From Flavobacterium sp. 1355 (GTDB lineage: Bacteria > Bacteroidota > Bacteroidia > Flavobacteriales > Flavobacteriaceae): a stretch of 64,000 nucleotides of DNA. Shown here one piece after another: positions 1 through 8,351 of this stretch; positions within the stretch are counted from its first letter, which is position 1; each line of letters opens with the position of its first letter. Both the position numbers and the translations under genes were made by a program. The notes beneath the pieces were generated by a model that searched no databases, had not been told where the DNA came from, and saw only the letters and a program-made list of their open reading frames with translations. The DNA lies in the NCBI RefSeq assembly GCF_017833415.1, contig NZ_JAFICC010000018.1:1-64000 (forward strand), read 5' to 3'.

Positions 1-84
1 TTGTCTCGTTGTAAAACGAGACGGCTGTCAATTCAATATGTCTACGAACGTGTATTTCTTTTTTGTTTCACTTGTGTTTCAAAG
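1..84 (-). other. Probable leader of an rRNA operon (16S gene lies off the left edge)
   Basis: Read on the minus strand, this stretch follows a strong promoter and contains ACATATTGAATTGACAGC (complement of 25-42). I recognise this kind of sequence from pre-16S leaders of Flavobacterium rRNA operons. No reading frame fits. A perfect hairpin sits at its far end (3-22). The rRNA gene itself is not in the window, so the assignment is by recall of leader sequence and promoter type, not by seeing 16S. Confidence 0.55.
3..22 (-). other. Perfect 8-bp hairpin in the leader
   Basis: GTCTCGTT (3-10), a 4-base loop and AACGAGAC (15-22) form a perfect stem. It lies in the presumed pre-rRNA leader and has no T tract, so it is more likely a leader or processing structure than a terminator. 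Confidence 0.5.
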
Positions 85-90
85 CGGGTG

Positions 91-120
91 CAAAAGTAGG
101 TACTTTATTTACATTTACAA
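91..120 (-). promoter_or_regulatory. Strong Bacteroidota-type promoter, minus strand
   Basis: On the minus strand TTG (118-120) is followed after 19 bases by TACTTTTG (91-98), a full match to the TTTG/TANNTTTG consensus of Bacteroidota sigma. It is preceded by an A/T-rich tract (121-240) that could act as an upstream element. Transcription would start near 84-86 and run left, out of the window. Confidence 0.7.
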
Positions 121-421
121 GCTATTTTTAAATAATTTTTAAGCTGTTTTTTTAAACTTTTCGCTAACTCACTGACAATATTAATTTTACAACTAAAAAA
201 AGTTTTTATACTTTAATGAATTTTCTTACTTTTATATAATTTTACTTAGTTTTTGCATCAAAAGTATTCTTATATCAAATTTAAAATGTTCTGACCAACT
301 TAAAAATATGCCCTTCTCAAACGCATTTACTTATTCTGAAATAATTATATGCCTCCAGATAGATGATACGTCTACATAATTGTACAATTTTATAAATAAG
401 TAAATTTTTAATGAAACAAAG

Positions 422-451
422 TTGCATTTAAAATTAAGAGTTTTATATTTG
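422..451 (+). promoter_or_regulatory. Promoter of the metal-acquisition locus
   Basis: TTG at 422-424, a 19-base spacer and TATATTTG at 444-451 match the Bacteroidota consensus. The predicted start is near 457, about 29 bases before the ATG at 486. Confidence 0.65.
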
Positions 452-485
452 TACAATCATACTTGAGTTAAGGTGATTGTTAAGA

Positions 486-833
486 ATGAAAAAGAAATTT
501 AAATTTATTACTCTTTTTATGCCATTGCTGGTAGTATTTGCAATACTGTTTCCGGCGATACATTCTTATGAACATATACAGAACCATAATTCTGCACATA
601 AAAGTTCAATACAACATCATTCGCATAAAAGCGAATTTAAAATACATGATCATTCTAATGAGGAATGTGCTATTTGTCATTTTAAATTTAGCCCTGTCAG
701 TACATTTTCATTTGTACATTTTGATTTTCATAAAAGTTATAGTATTACTCCTTATGTTAGCTTTTATTTCAAAACTTACTCTTCCTTTTTTAAAGGATCC
801 CTATTTGCGCTTCGTGCACCTCCCAGAATTTAA
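486..833 (+). CDS. Small His-rich membrane/exported protein with CxxCH, DUF2946-like
   Basis: A 115-residue protein. I chose the ATG at 486 over an in-frame TTG nine bases upstream because the sequence then begins MKKKFKF followed by a hydrophobic segment (about 8-27) that is a signal or membrane anchor. Residues 26-65 hold ten His plus C61 and C64 in ECAICHF, a likely metal-binding surface. The C-terminus ends LRAPPRI, recalling the RAPP-type end of proteobacterial DUF2946 proteins, which often sit beside metal-related TonB receptors. A TonB receptor and AztD-like protein downstream support a metal role. Exact function unknown; the DUF2946 link is by motif only. Confidence 0.65.
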   Translation: MKKKFKFITLFMPLLVVFAILFPAIHSYEHIQNHNSAHKSSIQHHSHKSEFKIHDHSNEECAICHFKFSPVSTFSFVHFDFHKSYSITPYVSFYFKTYSSFFKGSLFALRAPPRI

Positions 834-1345
834 ATAATAAGCAATCATTTCATAATGAAATGTACACGCCTTATTTAGCTTTAATCCCGTCGAAAAACTA
901 ATTATTTTTTATGTCTTTATTTTGAAAGTTTAATTTCTTTCAGGATTTCCTTTTTCATAATAATATTTAAGGTTTTAACTGCTACAAAGTTTATTTTATG
1001 AATAGCTGTTATTCAAAAAAAGTTTCATAAACTGATTTTTTGCAATAATGCGGCTTTAAATTCAATTAAAATAAAACCTAAGAATCGATTTTAGGTAAAT
1101 ATTGTGTGTTTCATTTTCAAACAACTAAATAGATTACAATTTTTAATTGATCCTGAACTCTTGTTTAGTTTATAAAATGACAGACTTATTTCAAAGCTGC
1201 TTAATAAGGCATAATTCCCCCATTAACTTATAAAATTTACCTGATGCGTTTATGGCTGTTTCTAAATAGCTGTGCTGCATTGTGGCATTTATTTCAGTAA
1301 TCCAATTTAATATTTATGAATACAATTAAAACCAAATCAAAAAAA
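834..1345. other. Gene-free stretch with two inverted repeats
   Basis: No convincing frame is present. ATTTCAT-A-ATGAAAT (847-861) is a 15-base palindrome without a T run, just after the His-rich gene. ACCTAA (1076-1081) and TTAGGT (1091-1096) form an inverted repeat with 9 bases between, 250 bp before the first DUF4625 gene; it could be a metalloregulator operator. I found no full TANNTTTG box close to the next gene. Confidence 0.35.
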
Positions 1346-2278
1346 ATGAAAACAACTAAAATTCTGGTAACCTTTCTGGTAACGGCTTTTGCTTTTACCG
1401 CCTGTGACAATGATAATGACACACCCGAACCAGAAAAAGCAAAACCTGTTATTAATAACATAGAACTGGGACTAGGAAACAATGAAACTGCTACAATAGG
1501 CCATGATTTCCATTTTAATGCCGAAGTGATTGCAGGAGATAAAATTGAAAGCGTAAAAATAAAAATTGCACAAATAAGTACCGAAACTTATTCCAAAGCC
1601 TGGTCGCATGACATAACGTGGCCACAATATACTGGTGCAAAAAACGCTGTAATTCACAAGCATTTTGATATTCCTGCAGATGCAGCAGAAGGTAAATATG
1701 ATTTTATTATTACCATAACTGATCAAAACGGAACGAGTCTGGAAGTAAAGAAACCGCTGACTATATATGCAGTCGAAAATTTGCCGGTAAATCCGGTCGC
1801 AACCATTTTTAACGTTTTTAAAAATGATGATTTTTTCTACAGAGACGGAAAATATGCTCAGGAAGGAGATTCATTTAAAACAAACGATAAAATAATGTCG
1901 CAGGTTACACTTACGGGAGTAAAAGGAAACGGCATAATGTATTTGCTGCTAATTGATAAAAATGCAAAACATTTACCTGAAAGTGTGGATCAAATTGACT
2001 TCAGCAAAGTAATTGTGTATGATGTCTTTGAACATAAAGACATGGCAGAAGTTGGTACTTTCTCTAATGTCATCTTTGATGAAACAACCTTCACTACAGT
2101 GCGCGATATGCCTTCGTTAATCATAGGTGCGCAAAAAGATAATAATATGCCAACACCTCAGGATATTACAGGCACAAGAGCTTGGGCATCCGGAACTTAT
2201 GTTTACAGGTTGGTATACAAAAATACCACGTACAATATCAATTTTTCACAATCTATAGATGTTCCTGTTTCGCTGTAA
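1346..2278 (+). CDS. DUF4625-type lipoprotein, putative metal-binding
   Basis: A 310-residue lipoprotein. An ATG at 1316 is in frame, but starting at 1346 gives a compact lipoprotein signal (MKTTKIL...FTAC, Cys20). Residues about 33-125 carry the DUF4625 pattern: PVINNIELG, GHDFHFNAEV (H53, H56) and HKHFDIP (H104, H106). The remaining C-terminal half has no domain I recognise. It is closely related to the gene at 5262 along its whole length, so the two look like tandem duplicates around the receptor gene. The likely place is the outer-membrane surface or periplasmic face, capturing or passing a ligand for the TonB receptor. DUF4625 function is not established; a zinc role is inferred from neighbours. 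Confidence 0.75.
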   Translation: MKTTKILVTFLVTAFAFTACDNDNDTPEPEKAKPVINNIELGLGNNETATIGHDFHFNAEVIAGDKIESVKIKIAQISTETYSKAWSHDITWPQYTGAKNAVIHKHFDIPADAAEGKYDFIITITDQNGTSLEVKKPLTIYAVENLPVNPVATIFNVFKNDDFFYRDGKYAQEGDSFKTNDKIMSQVTLTGVKGNGIMYLLLIDKNAKHLPESVDQIDFSKVIVYDVFEHKDMAEVGTFSNVIFDETTFTTVRDMPSLIIGAQKDNNMPTPQDITGTRAWASGTYVYRLVYKNTTYNINFSQSIDVPVSL

Positions 2279-2319
2279 TACATCAGCATTTAGTATTCTA
2301 TTCATAAAATAAAAAAACA

Positions 2320-2793
2320 ATGAAAACATTAAAACTTGTCTTTTTGCTTCTTGCAATGTCTTTTTTTATTACCGCTTGTTCAAGTGATAATGAGCAAATT
2401 GATACAGAATATCCGGTCATTGATATTTCTGCTTCGAATGCATTTCCGGTACAATGCAGTGAAATAACACGCGGACAAAAAATCACCTTCAGAACAAAAT
2501 TTACAGATAATGCCGAATTAGGTTCTTACAGTCTTGATATTCACCACAATTTTGATCATCATACGCATAGTACAGAAGTCAATGATTGTGTGTCAGATCC
2601 AATTAAAAAACCTGCAAATCCGTTGCTTTATATCAATTCTGTAACTATTCCCGCAGGGCAAAAAAGTTACGAAGCCGTTCAGGAAATCAGCATTCCGGAG
2701 GATATTGATCCCGGAGATTATCATTTTTTAATCCGCCTGACGGATAAAGAAGGGTGGCAGACTATTAAAGGCTTAAGCATTAAAATTTTATAA
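2320..2793 (+). CDS. Short DUF4625-type lipoprotein with His cluster
   Basis: A 157-residue lipoprotein (signal MKTLKLVFLLL...ITAC, Cys20). It is essentially one DUF4625 domain. A striking metal-ligand cluster, DIHHNFDHHTHS, gives H75, H76, H80, H81 and H83, with C46 and C90 nearby. It ends in LTDKEGWQTIKGLSIKIL, a strand also seen in its larger paralogues. It lies 41 bp after the first DUF4625 gene and 10 bp before the receptor ATG, so one mRNA is likely. The His cluster suggests Zn or Cu binding; identity of the metal is not shown by the sequence. Confidence 0.75.
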   Translation: MKTLKLVFLLLAMSFFITACSSDNEQIDTEYPVIDISASNAFPVQCSEITRGQKITFRTKFTDNAELGSYSLDIHHNFDHHTHSTEVNDCVSDPIKKPANPLLYINSVTIPAGQKSYEAVQEISIPEDIDPGDYHFLIRLTDKEGWQTIKGLSIKIL

Positions 2794-2803
2794 GCTGATT
2801 TTG

Positions 2804-5227
2804 ATGTATAAAACCAAATTAAATCGATTCCGAATTTTTTGCTTGCTTTTTTGTTTTGCTGTAGTTTCAAAAACGGCAGCGCAATCAGTTCGTGTATCAG
2901 GTAAAGTACTTTCCAGTGAAAGGGGTTCACTGGAAGGTCTTACCGTTATTATTCAGCCCGGTAATTTAACCACAATTACAGACAAAAAGGGTCTTTTTTA
3001 TTTTACAAATATTCCAAAAGATTCAAAAAGCTTAACAATAAACTACACGGGTTATCTGCCTTATGAAATGAAGCTTTCGCTGAAAGAAGGTGCCGTTTTA
3101 TTACCGGATATTTTCTTAAAACCGGACATTAAAGAATTACAGGAAGTAGTTATTACAGATCATTTTGGCTTTCGCCGAAAAAAAGAAGAATCGCTAAATA
3201 TAGAAACCGTAAACAGTAGTTTTATCCAGAGAAACCTTGGCGGAAGCCTTATGCAATCGCTGCAGAGAATTCCCGGCGTTAAAACAATTTCCATTGGTTC
3301 GGGAGGTTCCAAACCTCTTATTCGCGGACTCAGTTTTAATCAGGTTATTGTGGTTGAAAATAGCATCAAACACGAAGGTCAGCAATGGGGCGCAGATCAC
3401 GGCCTTGAAATCGATCAATATGCGGTAAATCGCGTCGAAATTATCAAAGGTCCTTCGTCTTTTATGTACGGATCTGATGCTATTGGCGGAGCGGTCAACA
3501 TAAAACCTGTTCCAGTGCCTGAGCAAAATACTCTGGGCGGAAGCATTGACTTTACAGGAAAAAGCAATAATGAACAATTTGGCGGATCGATCAATCTGTT
3601 TGGTCGAAATGAAAAATGGTTTTTCGATACCCGAATGACGGTTATGTATTATGGAGATTATCGTGTTCCTACAGATACGGTTCATGTTTACAATTACGCC
3701 GTTCCGTTATATAAAAATCGCTTGCGAAATACCGCAGGACGCGAACTCGATTTGCATGCCAGTACAGGATATGTTTCCGAAGAATTCAAATCGGTTTTAT
3801 ATGCGAGTAATGTTTACAGCAAAAGCGGCTTTTTTGCCAATGCACACGGACTAGAACCCAGAAATGTAGATACTGAACTTCACGACAAATCAAGCCGTGA
3901 TATTTTGATGCCTTTTCAGGAAGTTACGCATACTAAAATCAGTAATACAACTTCTTTTCAGGCAGGAAATCACCAGTTGGAAACACAATTGGGATTTCAG
4001 AAGAATTTTCGTCGAGAATGGAGCCATTATGTCAACCATGGTTTTATGCCGCCTTTATACCCTGATGATATGCATGCACCGCAACATCTGGAAAGACAGT
4101 ACGATAAAGAAGTTTTTTCTATCGCGATTAAAGATGAATTTTCGATAAATAAACATCAGATTACTGTTGGAATGAATGGCGAAAAACAGCAGAATACTAT
4201 TAATGGCTGGAGTTTTTTAATTCCTGATTTCCAACAAATTACGGCGGGGTTATTTGCTTATGATAAAATCCGGATCAGTGATTTATGGTTGCTTCATGGT
4301 GCTGTTCGATTGGATTATGGCAAAATCGAAATGGAACAATACAACGATTGGTTTCTAAGTGAAATTACGGAAAATGGCCAGACAACGTCTCAATATTTAA
4401 AGCGTTCAGACGATTTGACTAAAACATTCCAAAGTTTCAACTGGTCGGCAGGAGTGAATTACAATCCGGGAAAATTGACTTTAAAAGCAAATCTGGGAAC
4501 AAGTTTTAGAATGCCTATTGCAAAAGAACTGGCTTCAAACGGTGTCAATTATCATTATTTCAGATTTGAAAAAGGAAATCCGAATTTATCTGCAGAACGT
4601 TCGTATCAATTGGATCTTGGTTTGGAATGGCAGGAAAATAAATGGTCCATTCAGTTGAGTCCGTTTTTTAATTATTTTCCCAATTATATTTATCTGAATC
4701 CCACTTCTCAGCATGATATTTATTACGGAGCAGGAAATCAGGTCTTTGAATATGAGCAGAGTAAAGTCATGCGATACGGTGGCGAATTGCAAACGCGTTA
4801 TCAGTTTCTGCCTGTTTTAAGTGTCGAAATTCTGGCCGAATATCTTTATTCTGAACAATTATCGGGAAACAAAAAGGGCTATACACTTCCCTTCTCTCCT
4901 CCTGCTTCGGTTTTGTTTGGGATGACGTACAGTCCGGCAATCAAAAATTTGAGAGACACTTATTTCTCAATTGATTACCGTTATACGGCAACACAAAATC
5001 AGATTGTTCCTCCCGAAAAGAAAACTGCCAGCAGCAATGTTTTCAACCTTGCTTTGGGAACTAAGTTAAAAACCGGAAAACAGGATTTTACAATCAGCCT
5101 GCAGGTTCAAAATTTGTTTAATACCAAATACCTCAATCACACGAGTTTTTACCGGTTAATCGAGCTTCCTGAGGCTAGCCGAAATATTATTCTGTCGGTC
5201 AAAGTTCCTTTTTTAATTCCTCAATAA
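2804..5227 (+). CDS. TonB-dependent outer-membrane receptor, probably metal (zinc) uptake
   Basis: An 807-residue receptor. The ATG at 2804 is preferred over an in-frame TTG at 2801. A signal peptide (to about 25, KTAAQS) is followed by a carboxypeptidase-regulatory-like domain (about 28-110), the TonB plug (about 125-240, with PGVKTISIGSGGSKPLIRGL and NRVEIIKGPSSFMYGSDAIGGAVNI) and a 22-strand-type barrel. The plug stretch GQQWGADHGLEID resembles receptors of the ZnuD kind, and a His-containing loop (GFMPPLYPDDMHAPQHLERQ) may meet the metal. It sits inside a run of His-rich lipoproteins and an AztD-like protein. Zinc is the best guess; another metal or metallophore remains possible. Confidence 0.85.
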   Translation: MYKTKLNRFRIFCLLFCFAVVSKTAAQSVRVSGKVLSSERGSLEGLTVIIQPGNLTTITDKKGLFYFTNIPKDSKSLTINYTGYLPYEMKLSLKEGAVLLPDIFLKPDIKELQEVVITDHFGFRRKKEESLNIETVNSSFIQRNLGGSLMQSLQRIPGVKTISIGSGGSKPLIRGLSFNQVIVVENSIKHEGQQWGADHGLEIDQYAVNRVEIIKGPSSFMYGSDAIGGAVNIKPVPVPEQNTLGGSIDFTGKSNNEQFGGSINLFGRNEKWFFDTRMTVMYYGDYRVPTDTVHVYNYAVPLYKNRLRNTAGRELDLHASTGYVSEEFKSVLYASNVYSKSGFFANAHGLEPRNVDTELHDKSSRDILMPFQEVTHTKISNTTSFQAGNHQLETQLGFQKNFRREWSHYVNHGFMPPLYPDDMHAPQHLERQYDKEVFSIAIKDEFSINKHQITVGMNGEKQQNTINGWSFLIPDFQQITAGLFAYDKIRISDLWLLHGAVRLDYGKIEMEQYNDWFLSEITENGQTTSQYLKRSDDLTKTFQSFNWSAGVNYNPGKLTLKANLGTSFRMPIAKELASNGVNYHYFRFEKGNPNLSAERSYQLDLGLEWQENKWSIQLSPFFNYFPNYIYLNPTSQHDIYYGAGNQVFEYEQSKVMRYGGELQTRYQFLPVLSVEILAEYLYSEQLSGNKKGYTLPFSPPASVLFGMTYSPAIKNLRDTYFSIDYRYTATQNQIVPPEKKTASSNVFNLALGTKLKTGKQDFTISLQVQNLFNTKYLNHTSFYRLIELPEASRNIILSVKVPFLIPQ

Positions 5228-5261
5228 AAATTTTAATTCAAAATTAATAATCCTAAATCTT

Positions 5262-6164
5262 ATGAAAAAAGTAAAATTATTTGTTCTGTTTCTCCTTACG
5301 GCTGCTGCATTTACAGCCTGTGATAACGATGATAATCAGGAAGCTGTAAAACCCACAGCAGAAAATATTGAAATTGGAACTGCCAATAACAAACGCGCTT
5401 TGATTGGTCGTGATTTTCATTTTAATGCCGATGTTGTTGCCGGCGATAAAATTGCCGATGTACAGCTAAAAATCCTTCCGAAAAGTGGAGAAACCTACAC
5501 AAAAGACTGGAAACTGGAATTTAAATGGTCTGAATACATTGGAACAAAAAACACCAATGTACACAAACATTTTACGATTCCTGCCGATGCTCCGGAAGGC
5601 AAATTTGATTTCTATTTTATCGTCCTGGATGAGAATGGAACCCAACTCGAAATTAAGGAACAAATTACGATTACTGATCCAGCCAATATGCCTGCTGATC
5701 CTTTAGTAGGGCGCGATATGATTTCCAGAAACGATGATTTGATTTATTATATGGAAACCTGGGTTGAGCCGGAATTAATTTTCAAAAAAAATGATTTGCT
5801 TACAGCTCACGCACAGGTTAGCCAGATTGTGGGCGACGGAATTTTATATTCTGTTTTAATCAAAAAAAGTCTCAATTATCATCCTGAAAGCATTGATAAT
5901 CTTGATTTTAAAAAGGTAATTGTGGTTTCAAAAGTAGAACATAAAGACCTTGCTCCTGCTTCAAAAATTGCTACGCTTCAAAAAATAAATGACGTATGGG
6001 GCGGAGAAAGCATCACTATTGGTGCTGATAAAGATGCTATTGGAGAAGCAACAACTTTAGATAAATCGTGGCAATCCGGTCAATACAATTGGGTAATTCT
6101 TTACAAAAATACCACACACAATTTGAGCGTCTATAAATCGATGCCAATTACCATTAGTTTCTAA
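5262..6164 (+). CDS. DUF4625-type lipoprotein, paralogue of the gene at 1346
   Basis: A 300-residue lipoprotein (MKKVKLFVLF...FTAC, Cys20). It matches the 1346 product nearly end to end: IGRDFHFNADVVAGDKI against IGHDFHFNAEVIAGDKI, then VHKHFTIPADAPEGKFDF, and a C-terminal YKNTTHNL against YKNTTYNI. Duplication within the operon is therefore likely. It is 34 bp after the receptor gene and 34 bp before the AztD-like gene. Role inferred: surface or periplasmic ligand-binding partner of the receptor. Confidence 0.75.
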   Translation: MKKVKLFVLFLLTAAAFTACDNDDNQEAVKPTAENIEIGTANNKRALIGRDFHFNADVVAGDKIADVQLKILPKSGETYTKDWKLEFKWSEYIGTKNTNVHKHFTIPADAPEGKFDFYFIVLDENGTQLEIKEQITITDPANMPADPLVGRDMISRNDDLIYYMETWVEPELIFKKNDLLTAHAQVSQIVGDGILYSVLIKKSLNYHPESIDNLDFKKVIVVSKVEHKDLAPASKIATLQKINDVWGGESITIGADKDAIGEATTLDKSWQSGQYNWVILYKNTTHNLSVYKSMPITISF

Positions 6165-6198
6165 TTAAACCCAAATATTAATTTAAATACATTTTACA

Positions 6199-7416
6199 AT
6201 GAAAAACAATTATTTCAAACTGATTTTCTTATTTGCTTTATCGACTTTCGTGGTCTCCTGTAGTAATGATGATGACAATAATATTATCGAAACTCCCGAA
6301 GAAACGCTTTCAGAATTTAAATACCTTAGAATTTTACTTTCTGACGAAAAAACAACTGAAATTACATTGGTAAATCCGGTGGATGCTACGACAAATTCTT
6401 TTAATGCAAAATTTGCAAAATCAGCCCTTTATACAACAGAATCCGGCAGATATGCAGGAATTATACACCGAGCAGACAACACGGTTGAAACTTTTGACAG
6501 CGGTTTTGAAAGTCATGGCGATCATGTTGATGTAGATGGTATTCCGCAATTTGGAGCTTTGACAGGACAATCGCTTTTGCCAACGCATTTTAAAAGTAAA
6601 ATTGGAGAATTAATGACTTTTAATGATGGGGATGGTACTTTGTCTGTTGCCAAAGAATCTGAAATCAATACTGCTGGAGCCAAATTTAAAGTGATAAATG
6701 CCGGACTTTTGGCACATCATGGCGCGATGGCTACTTTTACTAACGGAACTTATGCGATTACTGAAAAGGATAATTCTATTACAGGGACACTTCCTGAAAA
6801 AGTAAAAATTATCGACAATACCGGCAAAACACTTTTTGACGCGACAATTGTTACAAAAGGTATTCACGGAAATGCTTCTGACGGGATTTATGCTGTTTTT
6901 GGTTCTGCCAGCGGTATTCTTGTAGTGGAAAGTTCAGGAAAACAAAAATTGATTGCACATCCTGAAGATTTTGGAACAGCCTGGTTTGGAACTATATTAG
7001 AAACTTCAACTAAAGGAAAATTTGTAGGCTATACTGCTGCAAAAGGAGCTTATTTAATTGATGTTGTAAATGGCACAATTAAACCGATTTTGCAAAATAC
7101 TACTATTATGCAATGTAAAGTAAGCTACAATGACAGCAAACTGGGAATTTTATTGCATTCAGGAGAATTTAAACTATTCAACTTAAACAGTTTATCAGTT
7201 GAAAAAGAAGGAAAGATTATTGCCGAAACTGCAACTGATGCTGCTTTAAAACCACAAATTCAGCTAACAGAAAATTTTGCTTACATCACTTCTCCAAATA
7301 CGGGAGAATTATTGCAGCTTAATTTGACTTCAATGACAATTGCAAAGAAAATTAAGGTTTCAAAAACGCCATACATGATTACGATTCTTGGGTTTGAAAA
7401 CAGTGAAGATCACTAA
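6199..7416 (+). CDS. AztD-like metallochaperone lipoprotein (beta-propeller type)
   Basis: A 405-residue lipoprotein (VVSC, Cys21). The order of motifs recalls AztD, the periplasmic zinc chaperone of AztABCD importers: FESHGDHVD (H106, D108, H109), PTH (H130), FNDGDGT, LLAHHGAMATF (H173, H174), then KGIHGNASDG (H223) and SSGILVV. The repeated strand pattern fits a beta-propeller. AztD hands zinc to a solute-binding protein; here no ABC importer is in the window, so it could pass metal between the DUF4625 proteins and an inner-membrane system elsewhere. It is last in the operon, followed by a strong terminator. The family match is by motif recall and should be tested by profile search. Confidence 0.65.
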   Translation: MKNNYFKLIFLFALSTFVVSCSNDDDNNIIETPEETLSEFKYLRILLSDEKTTEITLVNPVDATTNSFNAKFAKSALYTTESGRYAGIIHRADNTVETFDSGFESHGDHVDVDGIPQFGALTGQSLLPTHFKSKIGELMTFNDGDGTLSVAKESEINTAGAKFKVINAGLLAHHGAMATFTNGTYAITEKDNSITGTLPEKVKIIDNTGKTLFDATIVTKGIHGNASDGIYAVFGSASGILVVESSGKQKLIAHPEDFGTAWFGTILETSTKGKFVGYTAAKGAYLIDVVNGTIKPILQNTTIMQCKVSYNDSKLGILLHSGEFKLFNLNSLSVEKEGKIIAETATDAALKPQIQLTENFAYITSPNTGELLQLNLTSMTIAKKIKVSKTPYMITILGFENSEDH

Positions 7417-7443
7417 AAACAAAATATAATTACATTAAAATCA

Positions 7444-7480
7444 AACCAGTAAACTTATGAGTGTTTACTGGTTTTTTTTT
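7444..7480 (+). terminator. Terminator of the metal locus
   Basis: AACCAGTAAAC (7444-7454) pairs perfectly with GTTTACTGGTT (7463-7473), followed by a run of T. Confidence 0.85.
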
Positions 7481-7583
7481 GTCTCTTTCTTTTGTTCATA
7501 AATTAAAAGAAAGGACACTCAATTTCAATTACTATCAACATCGAAATTGTGGTTATTATTTATTCCGGTCAAATTGTTTTTTA

Positions 7584-8351
7584 CTATTGAGCATCCCAGG
7601 TTGCACTAGGATAATAAATAGAACTAGTTACCGGGGCTTTCCAGTATTCCTGACTACCACCACGGAAAGTGTGAAGACTTACTGCATTTACATTTCGTTT
7701 AGAATCGTTCGTCACCCAACGAATGGTTTGGTTCAATATCTCTGTGCCGTTTACATAATATTTGACATATCCGTTAGTATTTGAACCTGTATTTAACTTA
7801 ACCGATATCTGGCAGTTGTAGGTCACTCCTTCTTGTATGTAATACTTTTTTCCAAAATCATTCCCAAATTGTCCGGGCTGATCTTTATAGTAGACATACG
7901 GCTGAAGATAGGCTCCGCTTCCTTTGGATGTGTTTGATCCATTTGGACAATACCACATAAATCTGGCACTACCGCCATTGCCATCCCACCCTGGATCGCC
8001 ACCAGTATTCTGATCACCGATTAATATACCATATCCGCATTTGCCGCCTCTGCTCCAATAAAATCCGGAATTAAATTTCATCGTAAACCAAACGGTATAA
8101 ACGCCTGTTGACCAAACTCCATAAGAGGTACACAAACCACCAGGACACGATAGTGTATTGGGCTGCAATGTGATTGTTCTGGCTCCGGTACCACCAGCTA
8201 ACGCGGCTACTGCTGAAGCGGCTTCTTTGTTGGCAATTTTCTGTACCTCTTGTTTAGCACTTTGCGGTACATCTGGCTCTTGTTCCTTTTCACAGGAATT
8301 AAGCACTAATGCTATAAATAGCAAACTTGTTAATTTCAATAATTTTTTCAT
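7584..8351 (-). CDS. Exported PL14-like polysaccharide lyase (lipoprotein)
   Basis: A 255-residue lipoprotein (LVLNSCEKE, Cys20). After a linker (about 25-60), the rest looks like the PL14/GH131-type jelly roll: VWFTMKFNSGFYWSRGGKCGYGILIG, then GGDPGWDGNGGSARFMW, YVYYKDQPGQFG, the GVTYNCQISVKLNTG strand and a final LHTFRGGSQEYWKAP. PL14 enzymes cleave alginate or other glucuronate-containing glycans by beta-elimination. The substrate cannot be read from the sequence. It stands alone on the minus strand, between the metal locus and the SDR/AraC pair. Confidence 0.6.
   Translation of the reverse strand: MKKLLKLTSLLFIALVLNSCEKEQEPDVPQSAKQEVQKIANKEAASAVAALAGGTGARTITLQPNTLSCPGGLCTSYGVWSTGVYTVWFTMKFNSGFYWSRGGKCGYGILIGDQNTGGDPGWDGNGGSARFMWYCPNGSNTSKGSGAYLQPYVYYKDQPGQFGNDFGKKYYIQEGVTYNCQISVKLNTGSNTNGYVKYYVNGTEILNQTIRWVTNDSKRNVNAVSLHTFRGGSQEYWKAPVTSSIYYPSATWDAQ

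Noticed and set aside
538..837. Alternative frame overlapping the His-rich small protein gene
   Set aside because: It has no signal or domain logic, starts inside the gene at 486 and lacks the conserved His/Cys pattern.
7461..7784. 107-residue plus-strand frame
   Set aside because: It overlaps the metal-locus terminator and the well-supported PL14-like gene on the other strand.
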